Shown: in pieces, positions 16,958 to 24,281 of the stretch
How positions within the stretch are numbered: position 1 is the first letter of the stretch
Layout: each line of letters opens with the position of its first letter
Origin: Pisciglobus halotolerans
GTDB lineage: Bacteria; Bacillota; Bacilli; Lactobacillales; Carnobacteriaceae
DNA length: 34,401 nucleotides
Direction: 5' to 3'
Assembly (NCBI RefSeq): GCF_900113675.1
Contig: NZ_FOQE01000023.1
Coordinates: 1 to 34,401 of the forward strand
The notes under the pieces: model-generated
Told to the model about the DNA's origin: nothing
Database searches by the model: none
What the model saw: the letters and a program-made list of their open reading frames with translations, nothing else
Position numbers and translations under genes: made by a program

Positions 16958-16966
16958 TGTTAGAAT
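16958..16966 (+). promoter_or_regulatory. Extended -10 promoter for GT8-gor
   Basis: TGTTAGAAT is an extended -10 (TGn plus TAGAAT) 118 bases before the GT8 start. No clear -35 is present at 17 bases, which extended -10 promoters tolerate. Confidence 0.45.
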
Positions 16967-17083
16967 GGATGTGGAAAAAAATTTCTCTTTATAAAAATGA
17001 GATAGGTGGACAAGTGTGCGTGATCTGTGCTTTTCAGCATAGAAAAACTTGCCGGCCAAAAATAGATAAAGGATGTTTGGGAT

Positions 17084-17923
17084 ATGAACCTGCTTGTTAC
17101 TTGTAATGAACAGTATTTACCACCGTTAAAAACGATGTTGAATTCCGTTTTTCAATCAAATCACCAAGCCAAATTTGATATTTATTTCATGCACCAAAAG
17201 ATCAATGAAATAAAAATGGCAGAACTGGATGCATTCATCACAGAAAACGGGCATGTACTCCATGACATCGATTGCGAAGGAATGTTTGAAGCAAAAGTTT
17301 CTGTCAATCGGTATTATTCAATCGAAATGTACTATCGATTGTTGGCTCCATTTATCCTGCCTAAAGAGGTAGACCGAATTTTATATTTAGATCCAGATAT
17401 TATCAATTTGAATCCTTTTGACGATTTCTATCACCAGGATTTTAAAGGGAATGCTTTCATTGCAACTGCCCATGATTACATTACCAAATGGATCCAGCCA
17501 ATCAATAACATTCGCTTAAAAACAAAGGAGTCTAAAGATTACTTCAATACCGGTGTGCTGCTGATGAATGTAGACAGGATCCGTGAAAGCAAAAAAGAAG
17601 AAGAAATTTTATCGCTGATCATGAACACAAAATTGTTGTTACTGCCGGATCAAGATATTTTTAACCAGATTTACTGGAATGAGATCTTAGAAGAAGATTG
17701 GCGGTTGTATAATCTTGACCCGCGTTATTATTCTATTTTGAATACGATCAATCTAAAGGAGTATAATAAAGAATGGGTCGAGCGAGAAGTCGTTTTTATT
17801 CATTACTGTGGCAAGCACAAACCGTGGAATGAAAAAGAGCAGTATCGCTATGAGCTGGGTGAGTACTATCACTTTTATCAACTGGACCACTTTGCAGATG
17901 AAACAGTTGCAAGTGAAGAATAA
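17084..17923 (+). CDS. Family 8 glycosyltransferase (GspA-like)
   Basis: A 279-residue GT8 enzyme with a GT-A fold. The N-terminus MNLLVTCNEQYLPPLKTML is the donor-binding strand. The metal-binding DPD is in ILYLDPDIINLNP near residue 105. YFNTGVLLMN, LPDQDIFNQIY and the C-terminal HYCGKHKPW are further family motifs. It should transfer glucose or galactose from a UDP-sugar, perhaps to a wall polymer or protein; the acceptor is unknown. There is no membrane helix. ATG 17084 follows AAAGGATG. The gor frame opens 3 bases after its stop, so the two are probably cotranscribed. Confidence 0.85.
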   Translation: MNLLVTCNEQYLPPLKTMLNSVFQSNHQAKFDIYFMHQKINEIKMAELDAFITENGHVLHDIDCEGMFEAKVSVNRYYSIEMYYRLLAPFILPKEVDRILYLDPDIINLNPFDDFYHQDFKGNAFIATAHDYITKWIQPINNIRLKTKESKDYFNTGVLLMNVDRIRESKKEEEILSLIMNTKLLLLPDQDIFNQIYWNEILEEDWRLYNLDPRYYSILNTINLKEYNKEWVEREVVFIHYCGKHKPWNEKEQYRYELGEYYHFYQLDHFADETVASEE

Positions 17924-17956
17924 AAAATGAAAATGGTAAACAAAGGAGCAAAAGAA

Positions 17957-19306
17957 ATGAAGAAGTATGATTATATTGCAATTGGCGGCGGAAGTGGCGG
18001 AATCGCATCTATTAATCGCGCAGGGATGCATGGTGCTAAAGGGGCATTGATCGAGGCTAATAAAATCGGCGGAACGTGTGTGAATGTAGGTTGTGTGCCG
18101 AAAAAAATCATGTGGCATGGGGCACAGATGCTGGATGATATGCGTTTGTATGCGGAAGGTTACGGGATTGATATTGCTTCTAAGCAATTGAATTTTAAAA
18201 AACTAGTGGATAATAGAGAAACTTTTATCGAACGTCTTCACGGCAGTTACCAAAAAGGCTTAGACAGCAATCATGTTGACTTGATCCGCGGTCATGCGAC
18301 TTTTGTAGATAATCATACTGTTGAAGTCGATGGAGAACAATATACAGCTGATCACATTCTGATCGCTACAGGTGGTCGACCAAAATGGCCAGGCATTCCA
18401 GGAGAAGAATATGGTATGGATTCCAACGGCTTTTTTGCTTTAGAAGCATTACCTGAACGAGTAGCGGTAGTAGGGGCTGGTTATATTGCGGTAGAGTTAG
18501 CTGGTGTATTGCACGGTTTAGGAGCAGAAACGCACTTATTTGTACGCCACCAAGCACCTTTGCGCAACTTCGATGTTATGTTGTATGAAGGATTAGTTGA
18601 AACCATGAAGCGGGAAGGACCTGAACTGCACACTTATTCCGTTCCAAAAGAAGTTAAAAAGAATGCAGATGGCAGTTTGACGCTGTTCTTTGAAAATGGC
18701 ACTTCTCACACTACAGATGCCATTATTTGGGCAATCGGACGTGTGCCAAACACAGAGAATTTAAACTTGGAAGCTACCGATGTTGAAATCAACCCCGGCG
18801 GCTTTATCACTGTTGATGAATATCAAAATACAACTGCAAAAAATATCTATGCAATTGGTGACGTTACCGGGCATATCGAACTGACACCTGTAGCAATTGC
18901 TGCCGGCCGCCGTTTATCAGAACGACTCTTCAACAACAAACCTAACGAACGACTAGATTATGACAATATTCCTTCTGTGATTTTTAGCCATCCACCAATT
19001 GGAACAGTCGGAATGACTGAAAAACTTGCGGAAGAAACATATGGAAGAGAAAACATCAAGGTCTATAAGAGCGTCTTCACTTCCATGCACAGCTCGATCA
19101 CGCCGAACAGACAAAAATCATACATGAAACTCGTCTGCTTTGGACCAGAAGAAAAAATCGTCGGCTTGCATGGACTAGGACACGGCGTAGACGAAATGAT
19201 CCAAGGCTTCGCCGTAGCCATCAAAATGGGCGCAACAAAAGCCGACTTCGACGACACAGTTGCCATCCACCCAACCGGAGCCGAAGAATTCGTAACAATG
19301 CGATAG
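17957..19306 (+). CDS. gor: Glutathione-disulfide reductase
   Basis: A 449-residue FAD/NADPH flavoenzyme that reduces oxidised glutathione in the cytosol. It shows the FAD-binding GGGSGGIAS, the redox-active Cys pair in [13 protein letters not shown], the NADPH site [13 protein letters not shown], the second FAD motif [10 protein letters not shown], and the C-terminal catalytic HPTGAEEF. The glycine-rich motif followed by the VNVGCVPKK active site separates it from lipoamide dehydrogenases. ATG 17957 lies 8 bases after AAAGGAG. Length is normal. From about 19080 to the end, third positions become mostly C (about 37 C to 5 T in the last 82 codons by hand count), unlike the rest of the gene. 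The stop is followed within 4 bases by 125-bp repeat modules. Confidence 0.9.
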   Translation: MKKYDYIAIGGGSGGIASINRAGMHGAKGALIEANKIGGTCVNVGCVPKKIMWHGAQMLDDMRLYAEGYGIDIASKQLNFKKLVDNRETFIERLHGSYQKGLDSNHVDLIRGHATFVDNHTVEVDGEQYTADHILIATGGRPKWPGIPGEEYGMDSNGFFALEALPERVAVVGAGYIAVELAGVLHGLGAETHLFVRHQAPLRNFDVMLYEGLVETMKREGPELHTYSVPKEVKKNADGSLTLFFENGTSHTTDAIIWAIGRVPNTENLNLEATDVEINPGGFITVDEYQNTTAKNIYAIGDVTGHIELTPVAIAAGRRLSERLFNNKPNERLDYDNIPSVIFSHPPIGTVGMTEKLAEETYGRENIKVYKSVFTSMHSSITPNRQKSYMKLVCFGPEEKIVGLHGLGHGVDEMIQGFAVAIKMGATKADFDDTVAIHPTGAEEFVTMR

Positions 19307-19309
19307 GAA

Positions 19310-19559
19310 AGGATGTGGAGCGACCCCGATAGAGAACGAGCACTAACGAAGGAACAACGCAAGCAACCCAGCGAAGCGGTTGTGCGGATGTTACAAGTTA
19401 GGCGGAGATCTCTGGGGAGCGCAACTCAACTACTAGGATGTGGAGCGACCCCGATAGAGAACGAGCACTAACGAAGGAACAACGCAAGCAACCCAGCGAA
19501 GCGGTTGTGCGGATGTTACAAGTTAGGCGGAGATCTCTGGGGAGCGCAACTCAACTACT
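19310..19559 (+). repeat. Two tandem 125-bp AGGATG modules
   Basis: 19310-19434 and 19435-19559 appear identical. Each starts AGGATGTGGAGCGACCCCG and ends GCAACTCAACTACT. The first ~75 bases are T-poor and match the unit after pcp (942). A reading frame from ATG 19313 stays open 52 codons (to 19471), beginning MWSDPDRERALTKEQRKQP; it is in the gor frame but after the gor stop. Coding is unproven. Confidence 0.9.
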
Positions 19560-19765
19560 AGGATGTGGAGCGAGGTCGAAAGAGGCGACAGGAAAATGAA
19601 AAAGTGCGCCGCAGAGCATCCCGCGCATGCGAGCGACTTTTGAGTTTTACCCGAGACTCTACCTCGCACAGCTCAACTAAAAGGATGTGGACAAAGCCCG
19701 AAAGAGTCACAGCAAAAACAGGAAGTTGTTGAAGAGAGCAGCGTAGCGCGCATCAAAACATATAA
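19560..19765 (+). repeat. Two further AGGATG modules with different cores
   Basis: Module 3 (19560-19681, 122 bp) starts AGGATGTGGAGCGAGG and ends CACAGCTCAACTAA. Module 4 starts at 19682 with AGGATGTGGACAAAGCCCG and fades near 19765. The ends match the 125-bp modules while the interiors differ, so these look like mosaic cassettes. The start of module 3 is again T-poor. Confidence 0.7.
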
Positions 19766-19781
19766 CTATTCTTAAAAATGG

Positions 19782-20068
19782 GGTTCTACAATATTTAACG
19801 TTGGTCTGTAAAAAATCAATTTTTTAATGCTAAGCTCGTTAGAAACCTATTTCTAGAAATTTCAGGAGGCGCATAGGGCTACTGATAGCCATGAAAAAAG
19901 ATGCAACGTGAATCACTTAGTGTTAGGCTTTAGCCGTTACACTAAGTTTGAAGCTTGCAAGCATTGAGATTGAGACGTGATTTTTGGCTCAATGTGTTCT
20001 CATGGCTTTCCATCAGCAGCCCATCAACCGTAGGAAATTTCTTTACCAACGTTAAAAGAGGAAGAACC
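19782..20068. mobile_element. ISL3-like MITE, copy B (287 bp, fullest copy)
   Basis: Ends GGTTCTACAATATTTAACG plus TTGGT and, inverted, GGTTCTTCCTCTTTTAACG plus TTGGT (19 of 24 alike). Exact 8-bp direct repeats AAAAATGG flank it (19774-19781 and 20069-20076), the duplication size expected of ISL3 transposases. Internal inverted repeats include ACTTAGTGT/ACACTAAGT. There is no transposase frame, so it must be moved in trans. Confidence 0.9.
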
Positions 20069-20106
20069 AAAAATGGAATGGAGATTCTCTCTATTCCATT
20101 TTTTGC
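20069..20106 (+). terminator. Terminator split from gor by the MITE
   Basis: AAAAATGGAATGGAGA (20069-20084) pairs with TCTCTATTCCATTTTT (20088-20103) with one mismatch, and T residues follow. The first 8 bases of the stem are the right-hand target duplicate of MITE copy B. Confidence 0.8.
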
Positions 20107-20150
20107 GTTCTGTAAGTTTTAGACGCTGTTTTTTCGTTTGAATCCGTTTT

Positions 20151-20195
20151 AAAAACGAACAATCGTATAAAGTATTTTATTATTATACGAATAAA
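20151..20195 (+). promoter_or_regulatory. Possible PurR (PurBox-like) sites
   Basis: AAAAACGAACAAT (20151-20163) differs by one central base from the PurBox pattern AWWWCCGAACWWT. A weaker direct copy TTATACGAATAAA lies at 20183-20195, 32 bp away. Both are just upstream of the permease -35, which suits purine control, but the second copy is poor. Confidence 0.35.
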
Positions 20196-20197
20196 CG

Positions 20198-20226
20198 TTG
20201 TGTTTTTGTGATAGGACTCCTATAAT
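20198..20226 (+). promoter_or_regulatory. Promoter of the purine permease
   Basis: TTGTGT (20198-20203), 17 bases, TATAAT (20221-20226). The transcript would have a leader of about 145 bases. Confidence 0.75.
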
Positions 20227-20311
20227 GAAGATGAAAAAGGCAGAAAACAAGAATTAGCTAACCAATCATTCATCGATCGAAATGATATGAGCGCTTTATT
20301 TCTCTGATCGT

Positions 20312-20341
20312 AGAACGAGGTGAGCTTGTTCTTTATTTTTT
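20312..20341 (+). terminator. Leader terminator before the purine permease
   Basis: AGAACGAG (20312-20319) pairs with CTTGTTCT (20325-20332) with one G-T pair, followed by TTATTTTTTT. It lies within the transcribed leader, suggesting attenuation. Upstream CGATC (20275-20279) can pair with GATCG near 20306-20310. I do not see the purine aptamer core. Confidence 0.6.
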
Positions 20342-20379
20342 TCTTTTAGAATTGAAAAAAGGGAAGGTATAGAGAAAAA

Positions 20380-21843
20380 ATGGAAAATTTCTTTAAGTTA
20401 AAAGAAAACAACACGACAGTTTCAACAGAAGTGATGGCTGGCATTACGACTTTCTTTGCCATGTCCTATGTTATTTTTGTAAACCCTGCTGTTCTTTCAT
20501 TGACGGGCATGCCGTCACAAGCAGTTTTTCTATCAACATTGATTGCTTCAGCTGTAGGAACTTTGATCATGGGACTATTTGCAAATGTTCCTTATGCACA
20601 AGCACCGGGGTTAGGTTTAAATGCTTTCTTTACATACACGGTTGTCTTTGGACTAGGTTTTACTTGGCAAGAAGCACTGGCAATGGTTTTTCTTTGCGGA
20701 TTATTCAATATCTTGATCACAGCTACCAAGATTCGGAAAATGATCATTCGCTCCATTCCTGATACGCTGCAACAAGCAATCGGCGGCGGAATCGGTGTGT
20801 TTGTCGCTTACATTGGGATAAAAAATGCAGGATTTATTCAATTTACTTCGGAAGCCGACAGTATCTTGTCTATCAATAACTCAGCTTATGATGCAGCTGC
20901 AACCACTTATCAAGGGGGAGTAACAAATGTTGTATCTGGCGGCGGAATTGTTCCAGCTTTAGTCAACTTTACCAATCCTGGAGCTTTGTTAGCATTGGCA
21001 GGATTGTTCATTACGATTATTCTAGTGGTGTTAAATGTAAGAGGTGCGATTTTAATTGGGATCCTTGCAACGACCCATCTAGGTATTCCAATGGGGATCG
21101 TAGATTTATTGGCTCTTTCTCAATCGAGTAATTCTCTTGGAAATGCTTTTTCTGAATTAGGTATTACGTTTGGCGCTGCTCTTGGAAAAGAGGGAATGCT
21201 TTCCTTGTTCAGTGATGCTTCCAAGCTACCTTTAGTGATCATGACGATTTTTGCTTTCAGTTTGACCGATATATTTGATACGATCGGGACATTTATCGGA
21301 ACCGGCCGTCGTACAGGTATTTTTAGTGAAGAAGATGAAAAAGCTTTGGATGATAGCACAGGTTTTAAAACAAAAATGGACAAAGCGCTGTTTGCGGATG
21401 CTGTAGCTACTTCAGTCGGCGCAGTTTTTGGAACTTCAAACACAACAACTTACGTAGAAAGTGCGGCAGGTATCGGTGCTGGCGGAAGAACAGGACTAAC
21501 AAGTGTGACAGTAGCCATTTTATTTTTACTGATGTCTTTATTTTCACCAATCATTGCGATCGTACCGTCCCAAGCAACTGCTCCTGTTTTGATCGTTGTA
21601 GGGATTATGATGATGTCTTCTCTTCTTGAAATCGAGTGGAATGATATGGAAGAAGCTATTCCTGCTTTCTTTGCTTCAATTTTTATGGGATTTGCTTACA
21701 GTATTTCTTACGGGATCGCTGCTGGTTTTATCTTCTATGTTTTGATCAAAACCATCAAAGGTAAAGTCAAAGAAATCAATCCGATTCTGTGGGTCTCGAC
21801 CGGATTATTCATCTTGAATTTTCTGATTTTAGCCTTTATATAA
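20380..21843 (+). CDS. pbuG: Guanine/hypoxanthine permease (AzgA/PbuG group)
   Basis: A 487-residue purine-proton symporter of the NCS2-like AzgA group, with 12-14 membrane helices. Family marks are GITTFFAMSYVIFVNP, APGLGLNAFFTYTVV, the substrate-site DIFDTIGTFIGTG and the GTSNTTTYVESAAGIGAGGRTG stretch. ATG 20380 is preceded by GGGAAGG about 12 bases upstream. It stands alone between a leader terminator and its own terminator. The adenine-specific and guanine-specific members are alike, so the exact base is uncertain. Confidence 0.87.
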   Translation: MENFFKLKENNTTVSTEVMAGITTFFAMSYVIFVNPAVLSLTGMPSQAVFLSTLIASAVGTLIMGLFANVPYAQAPGLGLNAFFTYTVVFGLGFTWQEALAMVFLCGLFNILITATKIRKMIIRSIPDTLQQAIGGGIGVFVAYIGIKNAGFIQFTSEADSILSINNSAYDAAATTYQGGVTNVVSGGGIVPALVNFTNPGALLALAGLFITIILVVLNVRGAILIGILATTHLGIPMGIVDLLALSQSSNSLGNAFSELGITFGAALGKEGMLSLFSDASKLPLVIMTIFAFSLTDIFDTIGTFIGTGRRTGIFSEEDEKALDDSTGFKTKMDKALFADAVATSVGAVFGTSNTTTYVESAAGIGAGGRTGLTSVTVAILFLLMSLFSPIIAIVPSQATAPVLIVVGIMMMSSLLEIEWNDMEEAIPAFFASIFMGFAYSISYGIAAGFIFYVLIKTIKGKVKEINPILWVSTGLFILNFLILAFI

Positions 21844-21859
21844 TATTTCTTTATCATAC

Positions 21860-21900
21860 TAGAGAGTGCGAAAGGTAAAAATTCGCCTCTCTATTTTTTT
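21860..21900 (+). terminator. Terminator after the purine permease
   Basis: TAGAGAGTGCGAA (21860-21872) pairs with TTCGCCTCTCTA (21882-21893) with a one-base bulge, followed by a T run. Confidence 0.85.
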
Positions 21901-22127
21901 GTCAGAAACGAAATTGTTTTTATCCATTCAGTTAAAAAGCTTGATAAAGTAAGGTAGCGCTTAAATTCCTTGGGTATGAAAATAGATGTATAATTTGACC
22001 ATTTGGTAATTGAAATTTTTTATAAAAACCTTTACTATTTAAGAGTCACTTTATTGCGCATTGCGATATTGGATAAGCATTTCGGAAAAATTTCTTATCG
22101 AGGGCCTTTAACCTTTTGACACATTAT
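21901..22127. other. AT-rich region upstream of the cystine symporter
   Basis: It holds TATAAT at 21989 with a poor -35 (TTCCTT, 17 bases before), and TTGACA at 22116 with no good -10. Either could drive the next gene. Nothing else is clear. Confidence 0.35.
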
Positions 22128-22145
22128 CTTTCCAAAATTGGAAAG
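22128..22145. promoter_or_regulatory. Palindromic operator candidate
   Basis: CTTTCCAA-AA-TTGGAAAG is a perfect 8-2-8 palindrome 19 bases before the symporter ATG and just after a TTGACA. It may be a repressor site or a small hairpin near the ribosome site. Confidence 0.5.
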
Positions 22146-22164
22146 ACATTAAAGGGGAGTCGAC

Positions 22165-23556
22165 ATGACTACATTTTCTATTATTGTTGTCCTGCTTTTG
22201 TTTGCAGCTGTTTTATTTGGCTTATGGCAAATGCAAAAGAAACACGTCAAATTTTCTAATCGTGTTTTTGCCGGGTTAGGTGCCGGTATTGTCTTTGGGG
22301 GTGCGCTGCAGCTGCTGTTTGGAGCTCAAGGAGCGATCACAACCGGTTCGATTGAATGGATCAATATTGTTGGAAACGGATATATCGGTTTTCTGCAAAT
22401 GTTGATCATGCCGCTGATCTTTGTTTCGATCATAGGGGCATTTACGAAAGTCGAAGGAACGAAAAACCTCGGAAAAATCAGTTCTACGGTCTTGATCACT
22501 TTGTTGGGAACAACAGCGATCGCTGCCTTTATCGGGATCATGAGTGTACACGTCTTTCATTTAGATGGTGCCGAATTCGTTCAAGGAGCAGTAGAAACAC
22601 AGCGGATCGAAGAATTATCTGAGCGACAAGCACTAGTTGAAGATTTATCTCTTCCAGAACAAATAACAAACTTTATTCCAAAAAATGTGTTTGCGGATTT
22701 AGCTAATACACGCGACACGAGTACGATCGCAGTCGTGATCTTTTCCGCATTTGTGGGTGTGGCTTATCTAGGTGTTGCACGTAAACATCCAGAACAAGCT
22801 GATTTCTTTAAAAAAATGATCGACAGTCTTTATGAAATTGTGATGCGTATAGTGACATTGGTTTTGCGTTTGTCACCATACGGAATTTTTGCTTTGATGA
22901 CAAAAGCGCTAGCTACGAGTGATTTCAAAGCGCTCATCAACTTAGGTGTTTTTGTGATTGCTTCTTATACAGCGATGGCCGTGATGTTCGTGATTCACCT
23001 ATTGATTATATCTGGGTTTAAAGTTAATCCAGTAACGTATTTGAAAAAAGCCTGGCCTGTATTAAGTTTCGCTTTCACCTCTCGTTCAAGTGCAGGTGCA
23101 TTGCCGTTGAACATTGAAACACAAACAAAAGCATTAGGGGTTGACCACGCTTCCGCAAACTTTGCCGGAACATTTGGTTTGTCGATCGGACAAAACGGAT
23201 GTGCAGGCATTTATCCTGCTATGTTGGCAGCTATCGTTGCACCAACAATGGGGATGGATGTCAGTAGTCCAGCTTATATCTTGACGATCATGGCGGTTGT
23301 GACGATCAGTTCATTCGGTGTTGCCGGTGTAGGTGGCGGTGCTACGTTTGCTGCCTTGATCGTATTAGGTTCATTAGGATTGCCAGTATCGATCGTTGGG
23401 TTGGTTATTTCTGTTGAACCGATCATCGACATGGCACGGACATTCTTGAATGTTAATGACAGCATTATTGCTGGTGTGATTTCATCTAAAACAATCAAAC
23501 ATTTTGATCAAGATATATTGAACGATGAAAATGCAATGATTGAAGCAGATATTTAA
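22165..23556 (+). CDS. tcyP: L-cystine symporter (TcyP/YdjN type)
   Basis: A 463-residue sodium or proton symporter of the dicarboxylate/amino-acid family, imported substrate most likely cystine. After an N-terminal helix and a basic loop come the scaffold helices. AFTSRSSAGALPLNIETQ and FGLSIGQNGCAGIYPAMLA are the two re-entrant-loop motifs, and VAGVGGGATFAALIVLG and DMARTFLNVND are C-terminal binding-site motifs. The RSSAGALPLN version is typical of TcyP rather than glutamate carriers. ATG 22165 follows AGGGGAG by 6-7 bases. Transcribed alone, with a strong terminator behind it. Confidence 0.87.
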   Translation: MTTFSIIVVLLLFAAVLFGLWQMQKKHVKFSNRVFAGLGAGIVFGGALQLLFGAQGAITTGSIEWINIVGNGYIGFLQMLIMPLIFVSIIGAFTKVEGTKNLGKISSTVLITLLGTTAIAAFIGIMSVHVFHLDGAEFVQGAVETQRIEELSERQALVEDLSLPEQITNFIPKNVFADLANTRDTSTIAVVIFSAFVGVAYLGVARKHPEQADFFKKMIDSLYEIVMRIVTLVLRLSPYGIFALMTKALATSDFKALINLGVFVIASYTAMAVMFVIHLLIISGFKVNPVTYLKKAWPVLSFAFTSRSSAGALPLNIETQTKALGVDHASANFAGTFGLSIGQNGCAGIYPAMLAAIVAPTMGMDVSSPAYILTIMAVVTISSFGVAGVGGGATFAALIVLGSLGLPVSIVGLVISVEPIIDMARTFLNVNDSIIAGVISSKTIKHFDQDILNDENAMIEADI

Positions 23557-23566
23557 GTAAATTAAA

Positions 23567-23617
23567 AAAATGACGCTATTTTCCTTTTTTGAGGGAAATA
23601 GCGTCATTTTGTCTTTT
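23567..23617 (+). terminator. Strong terminator after tcyP
   Basis: AAAATGACGCTATTTTCC (23567-23584) pairs with GGGAAATAGCGTCATTTT (23593-23610) almost perfectly, followed by GTCTTTTTTT. Confidence 0.9.
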
Positions 23618-23824
23618 TTTTAGAATGGCTGTCTCTTAATCAGCAGCCATTACCACTACAACGAACACAATAAACTGTAAGGGACTACGTACAAAGTTTG
23701 ATTCGCTCATGGTGCTGGATTGATAGCACAGATCTTAGCGAAAAGATGCAAAGCGAGCGAAGCGTGGCTTTGCATCCTTAAAAGTCTTTTGGCTTTCTTC
23801 CTATCATGCGAGATAGATGTGCTG
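23618..23824. other. Intergenic stretch before array 2
   Basis: It contains a 10-bp hairpin (GATGCAAAGC at 23744 with GCTTTGCATC) without a following T run. No gene is visible. Confidence 0.45.
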
Positions 23825-24119
23825 CAAAACTGCATGGCATTCTATCTTGTGAACGAGTTGCAGGATTTCCGCTCTGAACTTGATCACAGGAGCCTAGTCT
23901 GTGAACGAGTTGCAGGATTTCCGTTCCCAACTTGATCACAGGAGCCTAGCCTGTGAACGAGTTGCAGGATTTCCGCTCTGAACTTGATCACAGGAGCCTA
24001 GTCTGTGAACGAGTTGCAGGATTTCCGTTCTGAACTTGATCACAGGAGTCTAGTCTGTGAATGAGTTGCAGGCTTTCCGCTCTGAACTTGATCACAGCAG
24101 CCTGATCTATGAACGATTC
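23825..24119 (+). repeat. Array 2: five 52-bp hairpin units plus a degenerate one
   Basis: Dyads start at 23877, 23929, 23981, 24033 and 24085, exactly 52 bp apart, each AACTTGATCACAG, 9 bases, CTGTGAACGAGTT with few changes. A sixth, half-decayed unit at 23825 stays in register (right arm 23847-23859). The 17-base spacer is GCAGGATTTCCGCTCTG or close. It lies between convergent tcyP and the exporter genes. Confidence 0.92.
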
Positions 24120-24123
24120 GCAA

Positions 24124-24248
24124 CACAATAGCATTCAACTGATGCTGCTAAACATTCTTTGCGAGTATATGTCTAAAAGCTCATCAATCTGTACTGAACA
24201 TAGAAAGAGAAGGCTGCTTTCTAAAGAGTGTTCGTTGTAGTGGGCTCT
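24124..24248 (+). repeat. Array-end module, copy 2
   Basis: It begins with the same 32 bases as 16651 and stays similar for about 125 bases. It follows the last unit of array 2 directly and ends about 30 bases before the exporter permease stop. Confidence 0.8.
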
Positions 24249-24281
24249 TTGACTCCGTTATTTGCGTTACTGTCTAGGTGA

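Noticed and set aside
19313-19471. Small gene of 52 codons in the module after gor
   Set aside because: The frame is conserved only for about 25 codons with the pcp copy, shifts between tandem units, and has only a close AGGA before the ATG. Noted as a possibility, not annotated.
20150-20230. Purine riboswitch upstream of the permease
   Set aside because: The TCGTATAA-type hairpin here precedes the -10 and is not in the transcript, and the conserved aptamer core was not found.
23744-23776. Second terminator after tcyP
   Set aside because: The 10-bp hairpin has no following T run and a strong terminator already lies at 23567.
23825-24119. CRISPR-like array
   Set aside because: The whole 52-bp unit, including the 17-base spacer, is nearly the same in every copy. 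There are no unique spacers and no cas genes.
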